In this document: piece after piece, positions 26,360-38,734 of the stretch | Numbering within the stretch: position 1 is the first letter of the stretch | Layout: each line of letters starts with the position of its first letter | Notes under the pieces: model-generated | What the model was told of the DNA's origin: nothing | The model's input: only the letters and a program-made list of their open reading frames with translations | Database searches by the model: none | Source of the DNA: Odontocerum albicorne | Lineage: Eukaryota; Arthropoda; Insecta; Trichoptera; Odontoceridae | Direction of reading: 5' to 3' | Length of the DNA stretch: 64,000 nt | Assembly (NCBI GenBank): GCA_949825065.1 | Contig: OX463865.1 | Location: 18,530,747 to 18,594,746 of the forward strand | Translations under genes and position numbers: made by a program

Positions 26360-28515
26360 ATAATAATTTGTGCTCGTTCTTGCGGGGTGCACTTTTTGAC
26401 TTATAACACGATAATTTGTGTTCGTTCTTGCGGGGTGCACTTTTTGACTTATAACACGATAATTTGTACTCGTTCTTGCGGGTGCACTTTTTGACTTATA
26501 ACACGATAATTTGTACTCGTTCTTGCGGGGTGCACTTTTTGACTTATAACACGATAATTTGTGCTCGTTCTTGCGGGGTGCATTTTTTGATTTATAACAC
26601 GATAATTTGTGCTCATTCTTGCGGGGTGCACTTTTTGACTTATAACACGATAGTTTGTGCTCGTTCTTGCGGGGTGCACTTTTTGACTTATAACACGATA
26701 ATTTGTGCTCGTTCTTGCGGGGTGCAATTTTTGACTCATAACATGATAATTTGTGCTCGTTCTTGCGGGGTGCACTTTTTGACTTATAACACGATAATTT
26801 GTGCTCGTTCGTGCGGGGTGCACTTTTTGACTTATAACATGATAATTTGTGCTCGTTCTTGCGGGGTGCACTTTTTGACTTATAACACGATAATTTGTGC
26901 TCGTTCTTGCGGGGTTCACTTTTTGACTTATAACACGATAATTTGTGCTCGTTCTTGCGGGGTGCACTTTTTGACTTATAACACGATAATTTGTGCTCGT
27001 TCTTGCGGGGTGCACTTTTTGACTTATAACACGATAATTTGTGCAAGTTCTTGCGGGGTTGTACTTTTTGACTTATAACATGATAATTCGTGCTCGTTCT
27101 TGCGGGGTACACTTTTTGACTTATAACATGATAATTTGTGCAAGTTCTTGCGGGGTGCACTTTTTGACTTCTAACATGATAATTTATGCAAGTTCTTGCG
27201 AGGTGCACTTTTTGACTTGTAACATGATAATTTGTGCTCGTTCTTGCGAGGTGTACTTTTTGACTTATAACACGATAATTTGTGCTCGTTCTTGCGGGGT
27301 TCACTTTTTGACTTATAACACGATAATTTGTGCTCGTTCTTGCGGGGTGCACTTTTTGACTTATAACACGATAATTTGTGCTCGTTCTTGCGGGGTACAC
27401 TTTTTGACTTATAACATGATAATTTGTGCAAGTTCTTGCAGGGTGCACTTTTTGACTTATAACACGATAATTTGTGCAAGTTCTTGCGGGGTTGTACTTT
27501 TTGACTTATAACATGATAATTTATGCAAGTTCTTGCGGGGTTGTACTTTTTGACTTAAAACATGATAATTCGTGCTCGTTCTTGCGGGGTACACTTTTTG
27601 ACTTATAACATGATAATTTGTGCAAGTTCTTGCGGGGTGCACTTTTTGACTTGTAACATGATAATTTGTGCTCGTTCTTGCGAGGTGTACTTTTTGACTT
27701 ACAACACGATAATTTGTGCTCGTTCTTGCGAGGTGCACTTTTTGACTTACAACACGATGATTTGTGCTCGTTCTTGCGGGTTGCACTTTTTGACTTATAA
27801 CACGATAATTTGTGCTCGTTCTTGCGGGGTGCACTTTTTGACTTATAACATGATAATTTGTGCTCGTTCTTGCGGGGTGGACTCTTTGACTTATAGCGTG
27901 ATAATTTGTGCTCGTTCTTGCGGGGTGCACTTTTTGAATTATAACGTGATAATTTGTGCTAATTCTTGCGAGGTGCACTTTTTGACTTACAACACGATGG
28001 TTTGTGCTCGTTCTTGGGGGGTGCACTTTTTGACTTATAACATGATAATTTGTGCTCGTTCTTGCGGGGTGCACTTTTTGACTTATAACATGATAATTTG
28101 TGCTCGTTCTTGCGGGGTGCACTTTTTGACTTATAACATGATAATTTGTGCTCGTTCTTGCGGGGTGCACTTTTTGACTTATAACATGATAATTTGTGCT
28201 CGTTCTTGCGGGGTGCACTTTTTGACTTATAACATGATAATATGTGCTCGTTCTTGCGGGGTGCACTTTTTGACTTATAACCTGATAATTTGTGCTCGTT
28301 CTTGCGGGGTGCACTTTTTGACTTATAACATGATAATTTGTGCTAGTTCTTGCGGGGTGCACTTTTTGACTTACAACATGATAATTTGTCCTCGTTCTTG
28401 CGGGGTGCACTTTTTGTCTTATAACATGATAATTTGTGCTCGTTCTTGCGGGGTGCACTTTTTGACTTATAACATGATAATTTGTGCAAGTTCTTGCGGG
28501 GTGCACTTTTTGAAT
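26360..28515. repeat. Minisatellite, 48-bp unit, about 45 copies
   Basis: The unit is CTCGTTCTTGCGGGGTGCAC followed by TTTTTGACTTATAACACGAT and AATTTGTG. It is 16 codons long and lacks stops in several frames on both strands, which produces open frames of 300-400 codons (CARSCGVHFLTYNTII repeated on plus, HPARTSTNYRVISQKV on minus). Sub-blocks with AAGTTCTTGCGGGG variants are duplicated near 27040-27240 and 27470-27670. No promoter, start context or splice sites accompany the frames. The array ends about 175 bp before the putative K2 initiator. Confidence 0.95.
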
Positions 28516-28660
28516 ACACAATATAAAAAAACACTTTATTTTATATTTCCGTAAAAAGTACAAATAATACATTAAAAAAAATTATAGGCAAACCAAATGG
28601 GGTGACTTTATATGCAACACCCTGTACTTTCAGTTTACCCTTTCCCCAGACTTCTAAAGC

Positions 28661-28694
28661 AAATAAATAAAAAAGTTACTTACTGCGCTTTCAG
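28661..28694 (+). promoter_or_regulatory. Putative TATA/initiator promoter of K2
   Basis: ATAAATAAA near 28663 and TCAGA at 28690-28694 are about 28 bp apart. A start there would give a leader of about 54 nt before ATG 28745. The A/T-rich context makes the TATA match weak. Confidence 0.4.
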
Positions 28695-28744
28695 AAACTG
28701 CATTCTCATTTCCTCTGTATTATATTGACGAGAACATCAATAGC

Positions 28745-31700
28745 ATGAAGTTAGCTGTCGTGTTAATTCTTTGTAAGAATTTTTCTATTGTATAATTCAT
28801 TATTTTCTTATATTTGTCCATATAACTTTTGTCCTTTTTTATGATTGCCAATAAAACTAATGACGACCTAGTTAGTAAGACGCCTGTCTCCCAGGCCGGA
28901 GGTTGCGGGTTCAAATCCCGTTTGAACCCAAATATTAAAAAAAAAAAAGAGAAAGTGTAATACAATGCAATAATCATTTATAGAGTTGCAATTAAATCAT
29001 TTAAGCTGTTTGAAAATTTTATAGCAATTTTTTAAGTGATTAAAATTTTAAGATCTGGGATTTTAACCTGAAGTAAAATTTATAAATCATTTTTGTCTGG
29101 TGTTAGGTGCTAAATGCTCTTGATATTTGCGACGATTATTTGAAATGTGTTTTATTTTCGTTGATATAAACAGACTTACAGTTTAGTTATTGTAATTTAA
29201 GACATTATTACAAAATTAGCTTTACCCGGAACAATTAAAGTAAAACCCAGAGAGACAGTGTTGAAACCCTAAGACTCCGGGTGAAACCCTAAGAACTGGT
29301 CACCCTAGTTCCTGTACCATTTCATTTAAAGCATTATAATTTTTTTTTCCGCTCAACCGTAACAATTTTTACAATAATAAAAAAAACTGGATTATTGTAT
29401 TATAGAATTAAAAATATTTAAATTTCATGGGGACATTAACATATTTCTGGTTGGTTGAAAGATATTACCACATGACAATAAGTCCGTTAGGTTGTACGGT
29501 ACATAACGAAAGTGTTATGCAATAAAATTAATAAAAATACAACATACCTCTTGATATACACATACAATTAAACAATTCCCAACCCCGTTCTGAATATGTA
29601 TAAATACCTACTTACCGACAAATAAAGATTATTAATCACTGACGATTCGTCACTATTTACTATTCATTGATTATTCACTCTCACTTTCCGCATTGCTAAT
29701 CGACGTATTTTATTTTAAATACCAAACAATCAAAATCATCAGCGCGTCCAACAAGGACATCCGCTAAACATCAAATTTGGTACTAAAATATCTTATCAGA
29801 TTTTGATACTGTCCGGTTCGAGTATAAATGTTTTAGTGCCCCATCGACTTTGTTTCATATCGTAAAAAAATTATACGTAAACCTAATGGGAGGCTTACTA
29901 TGCAACGTTATATAAAGGGTCTTTCAAATTGATCCTTTTTTTTAAATTCTTAGATAAAACACAGATGGCGTCGCGAACTTGCCTGAGAATTATTCGCGTT
30001 ATTGGTGAGTTAGAACCGCAATTCTGCCAAAATGTCATCGAAATTTTTGAAAAAAGAGTGGACATCTGTAGAGCTAACAAAAGTCATACACAGTTTCTTG
30101 ATAAAAAATAATGTCGTTATAATTGGTATCAAAGAGAGCAAAAAATCGTAAAATGGCCGTCTGAATTTTTTTAAATAAAAAAAAAAAATAGTTTTGAACT
30201 TTTCAAGGTAGAGACGATATAAAAATTATTTATCAAAGTTTAATATTAAATTTAAACGCAATCAATTGAATAGAACTTGAGATTTTATGTCGACCAGGTT
30301 GAAAAAAGTATTTTCGAGAAAAACGCGTTTAAAGTTTTGAGATTATTGTCTGAGTCATACCGGTGCGGCGTAATTGCTGCCTCATTTGTAGCTATAACTT
30401 CGTAAATATTAAGAATTTCCTTTTGATAACACATTGTTAAAAGTCTAAACTTTGCGAATATGCAAAAAACAAAAAAAAACGATTTTTTCAAATTTCTAGA
30501 CTCAAATACCCTCGTAAGTCATCCTTTATAACTTCATTCCGTATTCGGTCATAAATTGTCACGTCAACTCATGTGTTCTTCTCAATGCAAGTACAGTACC
30601 CTGAATCCACACTTTGTATTATACATACTATACATACAAATCATCACGTCATCTCTCTGTCGGGGTAGAAAGAGAGGGAAAAGCACCAGACTTCATGTTT
30701 CTCACTTTTTAATACAACTTCAACGATTTGTCTGATTTTCTACATTTCCTTAACTGAGAATATTATTCACTTCAGCCATACTTTTCCTCTTACATGCTTT
30801 CCACTCACATTTGCACTATGTATATTTTTTTAGTATTTCTTCATTCATTCGTCCAACATGGCTAAACCATCTCAGCGTTATTAATCATTTATCATTTCAT
30901 TCTGTTTTTTGTCATACATTGTTATTTCATGTATTCTTCTCAATGTAAACATTTATTCGACTCTTAACCTTTGTCCACTTACACTTTTCGCTCCCATATA
31001 TCAAAGTTGACACCAAAATACTATTGTGGACTGTCATCTGAACATATTTTTTGATACTGTCTGGTTCGAGTATGTGTATGTTTTAGTGTCCCATTGGCTT
31101 TGTTTCTTATCGCTACACGCCGTTCGATGTCCATCTTAACTCTTCCATCACCTGATTTTTTATTTAACTTTGTATTGTGCCTTCTATTATATTCCTTGGC
31201 ATGCTTTAAGAATCGACTGAAAAAACTATTAATTTCTAAGTCAGTAAAATAACGTGTTCATTCCTGATTTTTCTTTCCCTTTCCTCTCCACCATCTCTTC
31301 CTTTCCTTTTGATTGATGATATCTCACTTTATATGAAAAATAATGTTCGGGTGATTGTCCGTCTTTGTGAGGTTCGTGGACATGTTCTCACGTATATGTT
31401 TATGGATTTCGTGGGGATGGATAGTCATTTGAATGATTTATGCGACCACGTAACTTGCTTCATATACTTGTGTCTGGTTGGTTGGAAGAGATTGCCGCCT
31501 GGCAATACGCCCGCCAGATTGTATTTGCAATAAAAGTGTTTAATAAATAAATATATTCATCACGGTACGGGCATTAATTAATTTAAGAATCAGAAGCCTT
31601 TCTTCTTCCTCTTGTAGTGGGCCTGAGTGCCTGCACTTCTGCATTTTCTCTGCGGGATTGGCAGGACGAAGATTGCCCAAGTAAATGTTTCTACTACTAC

Positions 31701-34700
31701 CGTCCTTTCTGCGCCCGGGACACGAAGACCGGCCAAAAGCTCACCTTCTCCAATCCCTGCAATCTTAAAATGTGGAACTGTAGAAAACACAGCAGTAAGT
31801 GACCTTTTATATTCAACACTTTAACCCTTCCCTTACGGTGCTAAAATTGAAACTCGCGCTACGGCGTTGGGTAGTGAGTACGCGATCAAAAATTAGCGAT
31901 TTTAAATCGGAAAAATAAGAACATTCATAGATAATCCCCTTAATTAATTATAATTGAAGTTAAAAATTATAATAATTGAGATTTATTTGCTGAAAACATT
32001 AAAAAACCATCTGGCAACGCTCACGGAACGGGCGTACGTCTAATCTATTTGCAAGTCCAGAAGCAACTGCGGCGCGGAGCGGTAGTGGCTTACCCCGGCG
32101 TGGCTTACGCTTGCGACGATTGAGACAATTGAGCTCCTCGCAATTCAGTGGAGTATGCAAGAGTGAGATGCGAATATAGTGTCGCGCTTCCCGCATACTC
32201 TTCACTTATCGTCAAGACACAAGGTCGAGGCACTCACCGCGTTTAAATGCGAATTTGTTTCCGATCTTCACAAAATACCCACGATGTAGTCGATAAATTC
32301 TGATTATTATTAATATTATTTTTTAAATCAATGCGTAAATATACTATGGAGGAATACCTAAAATCTTAACCTTGTATTTATAATATTTATAGAGATATTG
32401 ATGGTTATTAGAAGCAACGTGTAGAAGATACCCAACACAGGGAAGGAAAGGTTAAGGCTTGATCAAAATCAAGTCAACCTTAAAAAAAAATTGCTTTGTT
32501 ATTCCACTAATTACATCAATCCGGAAGTAGAAACACGTGTAGCGGGGATACATTTTATGAGTGGAATAACAAAATAATTTATTTTTATCAAACACTGTTT
32601 ATTTCACTTTTTTGTAACGGTATAACCCTACCGGTTTCAAGGCTTTCACCTCATCTTCAGGGGAGCACAAACAAGACTAAATGCTGTTCGAACTGGTACC
32701 GATATACACGCTTCAACGGTTGGGGGCTGAGGGGTGAAGGAGGCATGTGACGATTTCGGCCAAGAGCGGAGAGATTTTCGGGATATAACTATTCACCAGA
32801 TGTTCGGATCGATGTACTGACTTAGAAATTTCTAGGGCCTCTAATCTGTCCAATTTATTTCCGTTACTACTGATATGTAGGAATTTGGCGTCATCGATAG
32901 AAAATGTATGGTTTTCACGGTGACAATGATTAGCCATTTCCGAATAAATTAGAGGATTTGTTAAGGCGGATTTGTGTTCACAAAATCTCTTTTCAAAAGA
33001 TCTTCCTGTCTTTTCCTACATATATAGAAATGATCACAGTCAGCACATAAACGTTTATACACACCACTGTTGCTAAGTATTCCATTTTTGCCTTTCCCGT
33101 TAAATAAGAGTTTCCGGAGATTAAAATTAGTGTAAAAAGCTGGCTTTATGTGACTTGGAATATTTGTGGTTATTTCATATATGTTTATTATAAATATAAC
33201 TTTGCTCCATTTATAGGTATGCTTATAGGTTAAATATATAATCGTAATTAATATATAATGGCGTTAAATATATAATCTAGTATGAATTTCTTTTTTGTTT
33301 TGTTTTTTAAAAATTATCATTGAAAGCCTCATTGATTCACTTTCAAACCTTCACAACGTTAATGCCTTAACAATAAACAACATACAAAATAATGTATTGT
33401 TCAATATTCTAATATGGAGTTAGTTTCACAAAATAAAAGTCGAAACATTTGATGAGAAAAAAACATATTTTGTAGATTTAAAAAAAAACGAAATAAATAA
33501 TATCTAAAACTTTATAGTAATTTTATTCAACTAATTAACAATATGTAGTCCAAGCCTTGAATTCTTATTACAACTTTAACACTTCATTCTAAATTAAGAT
33601 TTAATAATAATAATTAATTAGTCCAAACCTTGAATTCTTATTACAACTTTAACACTTCATTCAAAATTAAGATTTAATAATAATAATTAATAAGTCCAAG
33701 CCTTGAATTCTTATTACAGCTTAAACACTTCATTCTAAATTAAGATTTAATAATAATAATTAATTAGTCCAAGCCTTGAATTCATATTACAGCTTAAACA
33801 CTTCATTCTGAATTAAGATTTAATAATAATAATTAATTAGTCCAAGCCTTGAATTCTTATTACAACTTTAACACTTCATTCTAAATTAAGATTTAATAAT
33901 AATAATTAATTAGTCCAAGCCTTGAATTCTTATTACAACTTTAACACTTCATTCTAAATTAAGATTTAATAATAATAATTAATTAGTCCAAGCCTTGAAT
34001 TCTTATTACAACTTTAACACTTCATTCAAAATTAAGATTTAATAATAATAATTAATTAGTCCAAGCCTTGAATTCTTATTACAGCTTAAACACTTCATTC
34101 TAAATTAAGATTTAATATTAATAATTAATTAGTCCAAGCCTTGAATTCTTATTACAGCTTAAACACTTCATTCTGAATTAAGATTTAATAATAATAATCA
34201 ATTAGTCCAAGCCTTGAATTCTTATTACAACGTTAACACTTCATTCAAAATTAAGATTTAATAATAATAATTAATTAGTCCAAGCCTTGAATTCTTATTA
34301 CAACTTTAACACTTCATTCAAAATTAAGATTTAATAATAATAATTAATAAGTCCAAGCCTTGAATTCTTATTACAGCTTAAACACTTCATTCAAAATTAA
34401 GATTTAATAATAATAATTAATTAGTCCAAGCCTTGAATTCTTATTACAACGTTAACACTTCATTCAAAATTAAGATTTAATAATAATAATTAATTAGTCC
34501 AAGCCTTGAATTCTTATTACAACTTTAACACTTCATTCAAAATTAAGATTTAATAATAATAATTAATAAGTCCAAGCCTTGAATTCTTATTACAGCTTAA
34601 ACACTTCATTCTAAATTAAGATTTAATATTAATAATTAATTAGTCCAAGCCTTGAATTCTTATTACAGCTTAAACACTTCATTCTGAATTAAGATTTAAT

Positions 34701-35887
34701 AATAATAATCAATTAGTCCAAGCCTTGAATTCTTATTACAACGTTAACACTTCATTCAAAATTAAGATTTAATAATAATAATTAATTAGTCCAAGCCTTG
34801 AATTCTTATTACAGCTTTAACACTTCATTCTAAATTAAGATTTAATAATAATAATTAATTAGTCCAAGCCTTGAATTCTTATTACAACTTTAACACTTCA
34901 TTCTAAATTAAGATTTAATAATAATAATTAATTAGTCCAAGCCTTGAATTCTTATTACAACTTTAACACTTCATTCTAAATTAAGATTTAATAATAATAA
35001 TTAATTAGTCCAAGCTTTGAATTCTTATTACAGCTTTAACACTTCATTCAAAATTAAGATTTAATAATAATAATTAATTAGTCCAAGCCTTGAATTCTTA
35101 TTACAGCTTTAACACTTCATTCTAAATTAAGATTTAATAATAATAATTAATAAGTCCAAGCCTTGAATTCTTATTACAACGTTAACACTTCATTCTAAAT
35201 TAAGATATATAAATATTCATTTATATAATAATATAAATATTCATTTATATAATAAATATTCATGTATATAATAAATATTCATATATATAATACATATTTA
35301 TATAGTATATATAATAAATATTCATATATATAATACATATTTATATAGTATATATAATAAATATTCATGTATATAATAAATATTCATATATATAATAAAT
35401 ATTCATGTATATATTAAACATTCATATATAAAATAAATATTCATGTGTATAATAAATATTCATATATATAATAAATATTCATGTATATAATAAATATTCA
35501 TATATATATAATCACCATCACCATCACCATCAGCCTGTATCTATCCACTGCAGGATGTAGGCCTCTCAAAGTTGTCTCCACAAAATCCTGTCCTTTGCAC
35601 ATTGCTGCCACATAATACCTGCATGCTTACGTATTTCGTCCACCCAGCGCGCCTTAGGTCTTCTTACAGGCCTTTTTATACCTATTGGGTACCACTGGAT
35701 TACTTCATACGTCCAGCGATGGTCTGTTGCTCGGGCGATATGTCTATATAATATACTGGCGATATAATAAATATTTATATATATAATAAATATTCATATA
35801 TATAATAAATATTCATGTATATAACAAATATTCATGTATATAATAATTATTCAAATATATAATAAATATTTATATATATAATAAATA

Positions 35888-35924
<37 letters not shown>

Positions 35925-37639
35925 AATATTCATATATATATAATAAATATTTATATATGTAATAAATATTCAAGTATATAATAAATATTCATGTATATAA
36001 TAAATATTCATATACATATATAATAAATATAATATATATTTAAAGCATAGTTTCCCAAACTTTTTCGCTCCATATACCACTTGGCGATTTATTGTTTTCC
36101 GTAGACCCCCTGCCTGCCAAATATTGAATTTTCCTAAACTTATTAACTTCAAATGTATTTTTGACAGCTGACACAGTGCTGTGCTGTTCACCTTGATAAG
36201 GTTTTTTTGCAGAGTGGATAATTGTAAAAAAATAAAAACATGTACTTACAATTTTTATTCATACTTTTATTGAAAATACACAAAATGCAAGTAAATATTT
36301 GGCTTTGGAACGAAACAAATCAAAACCTAGTTAAATTGTTACATAAAATGAATACACAAATAATACTGTTAATGAGAGGGGTGGACCTGATGCTCTGATA
36401 GCGATGGTTCAATATTTGGCTTCGAATTAGTGAGGTATAGTCTTAAATATCCACGTTCAGTGATTTGCATTCCATTTCTTTATATAAGTATTTTCTATGT
36501 CTAATATAAGTATTATGTACACACAATCTGTGTTAGGTGTAATAAGACATTTACGGAACGTCTAAATATTGATGATGAACTGCTTAACCTGTTCACCGCG
36601 TTAAAAATCAAATTCCACGAATCCTGTGCGCGGCACAATTTCAGCGTTTTTTAATTTCTAAGTTTAAACACATATTTTGTTTAGAACCACTGATATTTGA
36701 GTACAACACCAAGTAAACATGACACTTAAGTAATTTTCTGATAATAAATAATAGTCATTACTCTTAAGGAGACTCATTAAATAAAGGAGATAAACTTAAC
36801 ATTACGTAAAATAAACAAAGGAATGCTACGATCAAATCAATGCTTCATGACACTCACCCAATCAAATGCATATAGCACTAGTAATGTTTATTTACGTAAG
36901 AGAGACTCATCGCAGGACTCGATCCGCGCGACAGGTCGTTAATGCTGGAAATATTGAGAAACCAAAAAAATTCGGCGCTCTGTTTATTCAACAATATCTC
37001 ATAAACTAATATATTATTTGACAAGGTTTTCAGAGATGTCGCTAGAATAAAGATTATTTTAAATTTTAGTTCAATTTTTATTCCGGTTTTGTGTCATTTT
37101 TTTTTAAATATTTGTGATTTGAAACTTGGATTGTCGTCAGATCACAGGCGTTTGTGCTCCCCGCGGGGAACACGTTAAATGAGATCCGCTCACGTGGACC
37201 CCCATTTACATCTCGTGCACCCCCAATTTCTTTTCTCGCTGACATAGACCCCCTGCAAGTGGAAATCGACCCTTGGGGGTCCATATATACCACTTTGGGA
37301 ATATTTGATTTAGAGCATATTTAATACCTCTTTTTCTCTCTTGATACACTCCGTCTAGTATTTTAATATTAATATTTTGTACTGAAAAAAAAAAAATTAA
37401 GGATAGTTCAAGTTTGTCGTTGTTTTGTTTAAATAACTGTGTCACGTAGTTTCATCACCTCACTTTACTATACATAATAGTTTGGAGCGTATGAGGTCCG
37501 ATTCATGTGATTAAGGCTAGAAGTTAGTATTTAGGACGGACTATGAATTCGGGCCTAAGCGTGAATCACATTTTAATGATTTTACGTTACTGTTTCAGAT
37601 TTCAAAAAAATCCACAAATATTCCTGCCCGGGAACGTGA
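28745..37639 (+). CDS. Gene K2: secreted Kazal-type (vasotab-like) inhibitor, 3 exons, 81 aa
   Basis: Exons are 28745-28772, 31618-31794 and 37599-37639. Donors are GTAAGAAT and GTAAGT; acceptors are CCTCTTGTAG and ACTGTTTCAG; both introns are phase 1. The joined 246 nt close exactly at TGA 37637-37639. The signal peptide MKLAVVLILLGLSACTSA is split by intron 1. Mature cysteines are C-x3-C-x7-C-x15-C-x6-C-x13-C. The segment CFYYYRPFC matches the Kazal reactive-site loop (C-x-P1-x-Y-x-P-x-C) with Tyr at P1. TFSNPC matches the Kazal T-Y-x-N-x-C block, but the C3-C4 loop is five residues longer than the classical ten. Exon 3 supplies the sixth Cys (YSCPGT end). AATAAA follows at about 37693. The expected role is extracellular serine-protease inhibition or a vasotab-like activity; the target is unknown. 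Introns of 2.8 and 5.8 kb are full of transposons and a 73-bp satellite. Confidence 0.85.
28861..28935 (+). mobile_element. tRNA-like SINE head in K2 intron 1
   Basis: CTAGTTAGTAAGACGCCTGT and GCGGGTTCAAATCCCG resemble pol III A and B boxes. The ends do not pair as an acceptor stem, so it is a SINE head and not a tRNA gene. Confidence 0.6.
29425..29530 (+). mobile_element. SINE family 1 tail fragment
   Basis: GGTTGGTTGAAAGATATTAC, then CATGACAATAAGTCCGTTAG, matches the tail of the SINE at 23604-23797. Confidence 0.5.
29575..29770 (+). mobile_element. Solo-LTR-like fragment, same family as 20361
   Basis: Contains TATAAATACCTAC, TCTCACTTTCCGCATTGCTA and the end GGACATCCGCTAAACA. The 5' part is missing or too diverged. 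Closest to the inverse copy at 47873-48299. Confidence 0.6.
29775..29905 (-). pseudogene. RTE-like LINE fragment (minus strand)
   Basis: Reads as the inverse of 16741-16870, including the shared edge GTAAGCCTCCCATTAGG, ATGAAACAAAGTCGATGGGG and CCGGACAGTATCAAAATCTG. Confidence 0.55.
29906..30534 (+). mobile_element. Possible Tc1/IS630-type deletion derivative
   Basis: Ends GTTATATAAAGGGTCTTTCA and the imperfect inverse CATCCTTTATAACTTC enclose a frame starting near 29953, MASRTCLRIIRVIGELEPQF, CQNVIEIFEKRVDIC. This resembles the C-terminus of insect Tc1/Tc3-like transposases. The catalytic core is absent. Assignment from memory only. Confidence 0.4.
30540..31140 (-). pseudogene. RTE-like LINE fragments (minus strand)
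   Basis: Two overlapping degraded stretches. Inverse RTE-like words include CCTCTTACATGCTTTCCACT, TTCTTCATTCATTCGTCCAA (ERMNE) and ATATCAAAGTTGACACCAAA (TLIYG). They lie in K2 intron 1. Confidence 0.55.
31455..31550 (+). mobile_element. SINE family 1 tail fragment
   Basis: GGTTGGTTGGAAGAGATTGC, then CTGGCAATACGCCCGCCAG, ends about 70 bp before K2 exon 2. Confidence 0.6.
31825..32451. mobile_element. piggyBac-type MITE, complete copy (627 bp)
   Basis: TTAA at 31821-31824 and 32452-32455 flank ends CCCTTCCCTTACGGTG and the inverse CACAGGGAAGGAAAGG. It begins 26 bp after the K2 exon 2 donor. No transposase is seen. Confidence 0.7.
32500..33150 (-). pseudogene. Penelope-like retroelement fragment (GIY-YIG end)
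   Basis: On the minus strand GVYKRLCADCDHFYI matches the start of the Penelope GIY-YIG endonuclease. Further on, MANHCHRENHTFSIDDAKFL and KLDRLEALEISKS match its C-terminal part, and the trailer holds the typical CCTGAAGATGAGGTGAAAGC plus ACCGGTAGGG motif. The catalytic Gly after YI is replaced (YICRKR), and frames shift. It lies in K2 intron 2. Confidence 0.75.
33535..35215. repeat. Satellite, 73-bp unit, about 23 copies
   Basis: AGTCCAAGCCTTGAATTCTT starts at 33546, 33620, 33693 and 33766 and continues every 73 bp. Each unit contains an EcoRI-type GAATTC. Variant runs (ACAGCTTAAAC, TTTAATATTAATAAT, AACGTTAAC) recur in the same order 511 bp apart (34111 and 34622), which is seven units. Confidence 0.97.
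35215..36040. repeat. AT-rich array of ~18-22-bp units
   Basis: Repeats of AATAAATATTCATATATAT, with a pure AT run near 35890-35920, split by the RTE-like insertion at 35512-35765. Confidence 0.9.
35512..35765 (-). pseudogene. RTE-like ORF C-terminus with TGATGG tail
   Basis: The minus strand reads VRRPKARWVDEIRKHAG and CAKDRILWRQL*EAYILQWIDTG, the classic RTE-like end (GRP..RW.D....W..A.DR..W). It is followed by a (GATGGT)n tail, seen on plus as ATCACCATCACCATCACC. The tail and position inside the AT array mark the insertion boundaries. Confidence 0.75.
36048..37309. mobile_element. Non-autonomous hAT-like element (~1.26 kb)
   Basis: Ends TAGTTTCCCAAAC and ..CACTTTGGGAATA form a short TIR. 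The 8-bp flanks TTAAAGCA (36040-36047) and TTAGAGCA (37310-37317) differ at one base, as expected for an old hAT duplication. Internal sub-terminal repeats mention TATACCAC and ACCCCCTG at both ends. No transposase frame. Confidence 0.6.
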
Positions 37640-38095
37640 GGGACTGTGTACTGGAATTTTAATACATCCTGATTTTAAATAATTATATTTAAAATAAAAT
37701 AAATCATTAACCTAATGACAATAAATAAATAAATAAATAATTATTCATGTATTATTTTACTATCCACAATACACCATTTAAAATTGTGAAGAGAGTACAA
37801 ATAAATAATAATGCATAAATTCACAATTTTGTGGATTTGGAGATCTACTTCACTAGGCAAGACCTGTGACGAAGTGGTCTAATACAGTGGTCCCCAACCC
37901 CCGGGCCGGCCGCGCAAGGGCCTGATTAAAAATCAAAATTACTTTTGAAAAATCGAACATACCCAATAAAACTTAATTATAGCTTAAAATAATTATTAAG
38001 TTGAAAACCCCTTCACGCTCAGTTACCACCGACCTTCCGACAATACCTGTTCGAGACAACAACTCTGCCGGTGTTCTGGATTAGAGGCATCCCTA

Positions 38096-38299
38096 TTGCC
38101 ATTTCCGACATCCTATCTATGTGAAGCGGGGTTTTCTGCAGTGACAGCAACCAAAACAAAACAAAGAAATATACTGGACATCAGCAAGACACTTCGGGTG
38201 TCACAATCTCCTACTCGTATTACCCCCAGATGGAACCATCCCGTTTCAATGAAGCAAGCTCAGGGTTCTCATTCATTTGGCATTAAGTTAAAATATTAA
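38096..38299 (+). pseudogene. hAT transposase C-terminal remnant
   Basis: Contains the pattern P-F-P-T-x-Y-L-C-E-A-G-F-S-A of the hAT/ZBED dimerisation domain, then KTKQRN and LRVSQSPTRITPR. The rest of the transposase is missing, so this is a deletion derivative mobilised, if at all, in trans. Confidence 0.75.
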
Positions 38300-38734
38300 A
38301 TCTGTTTTTATTCATTTTTAAGGGGTAACTGTATTTTATTTTGAAGGCATGTTTAAACACGATTCAATTAAAAATATTAAATCAAAACAAATAAAACTTC
38401 AACATCAAAACTTTTAAAGAAAATAGATAAATAACTTTCAAGTTAATATATCTGCAAGATATCAGAATAACATTAAAATCCCGATATTAAATCCTAAGCA
38501 TTCTCAAAATTATTTTCTCTATCTTGGAAAAAAATACTTTCAACCTTCCGTTGAACCTTAAAAATATTGAAATACCCATCAATCCAAAAGAAAATTAAAA
38601 AATTATCTGAAACTGAATAATCCTTCATTGTTATTATAAATTTTTTCTTCATTTTTCCCACAAACCTTGTGTTTTCTCTACTATTATTTGTCACTATAAC
38701 TTATGTACCACAGTTGTAAATTTTATTATTATAT

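Noticed and set aside
26240..28572. Open frames of 188-402 codons on both strands as repetitive protein genes
   Set aside because: They come from stop-free 48-bp units. Several overlapping frames on both strands are equally open, and there is no start, splice or promoter context.
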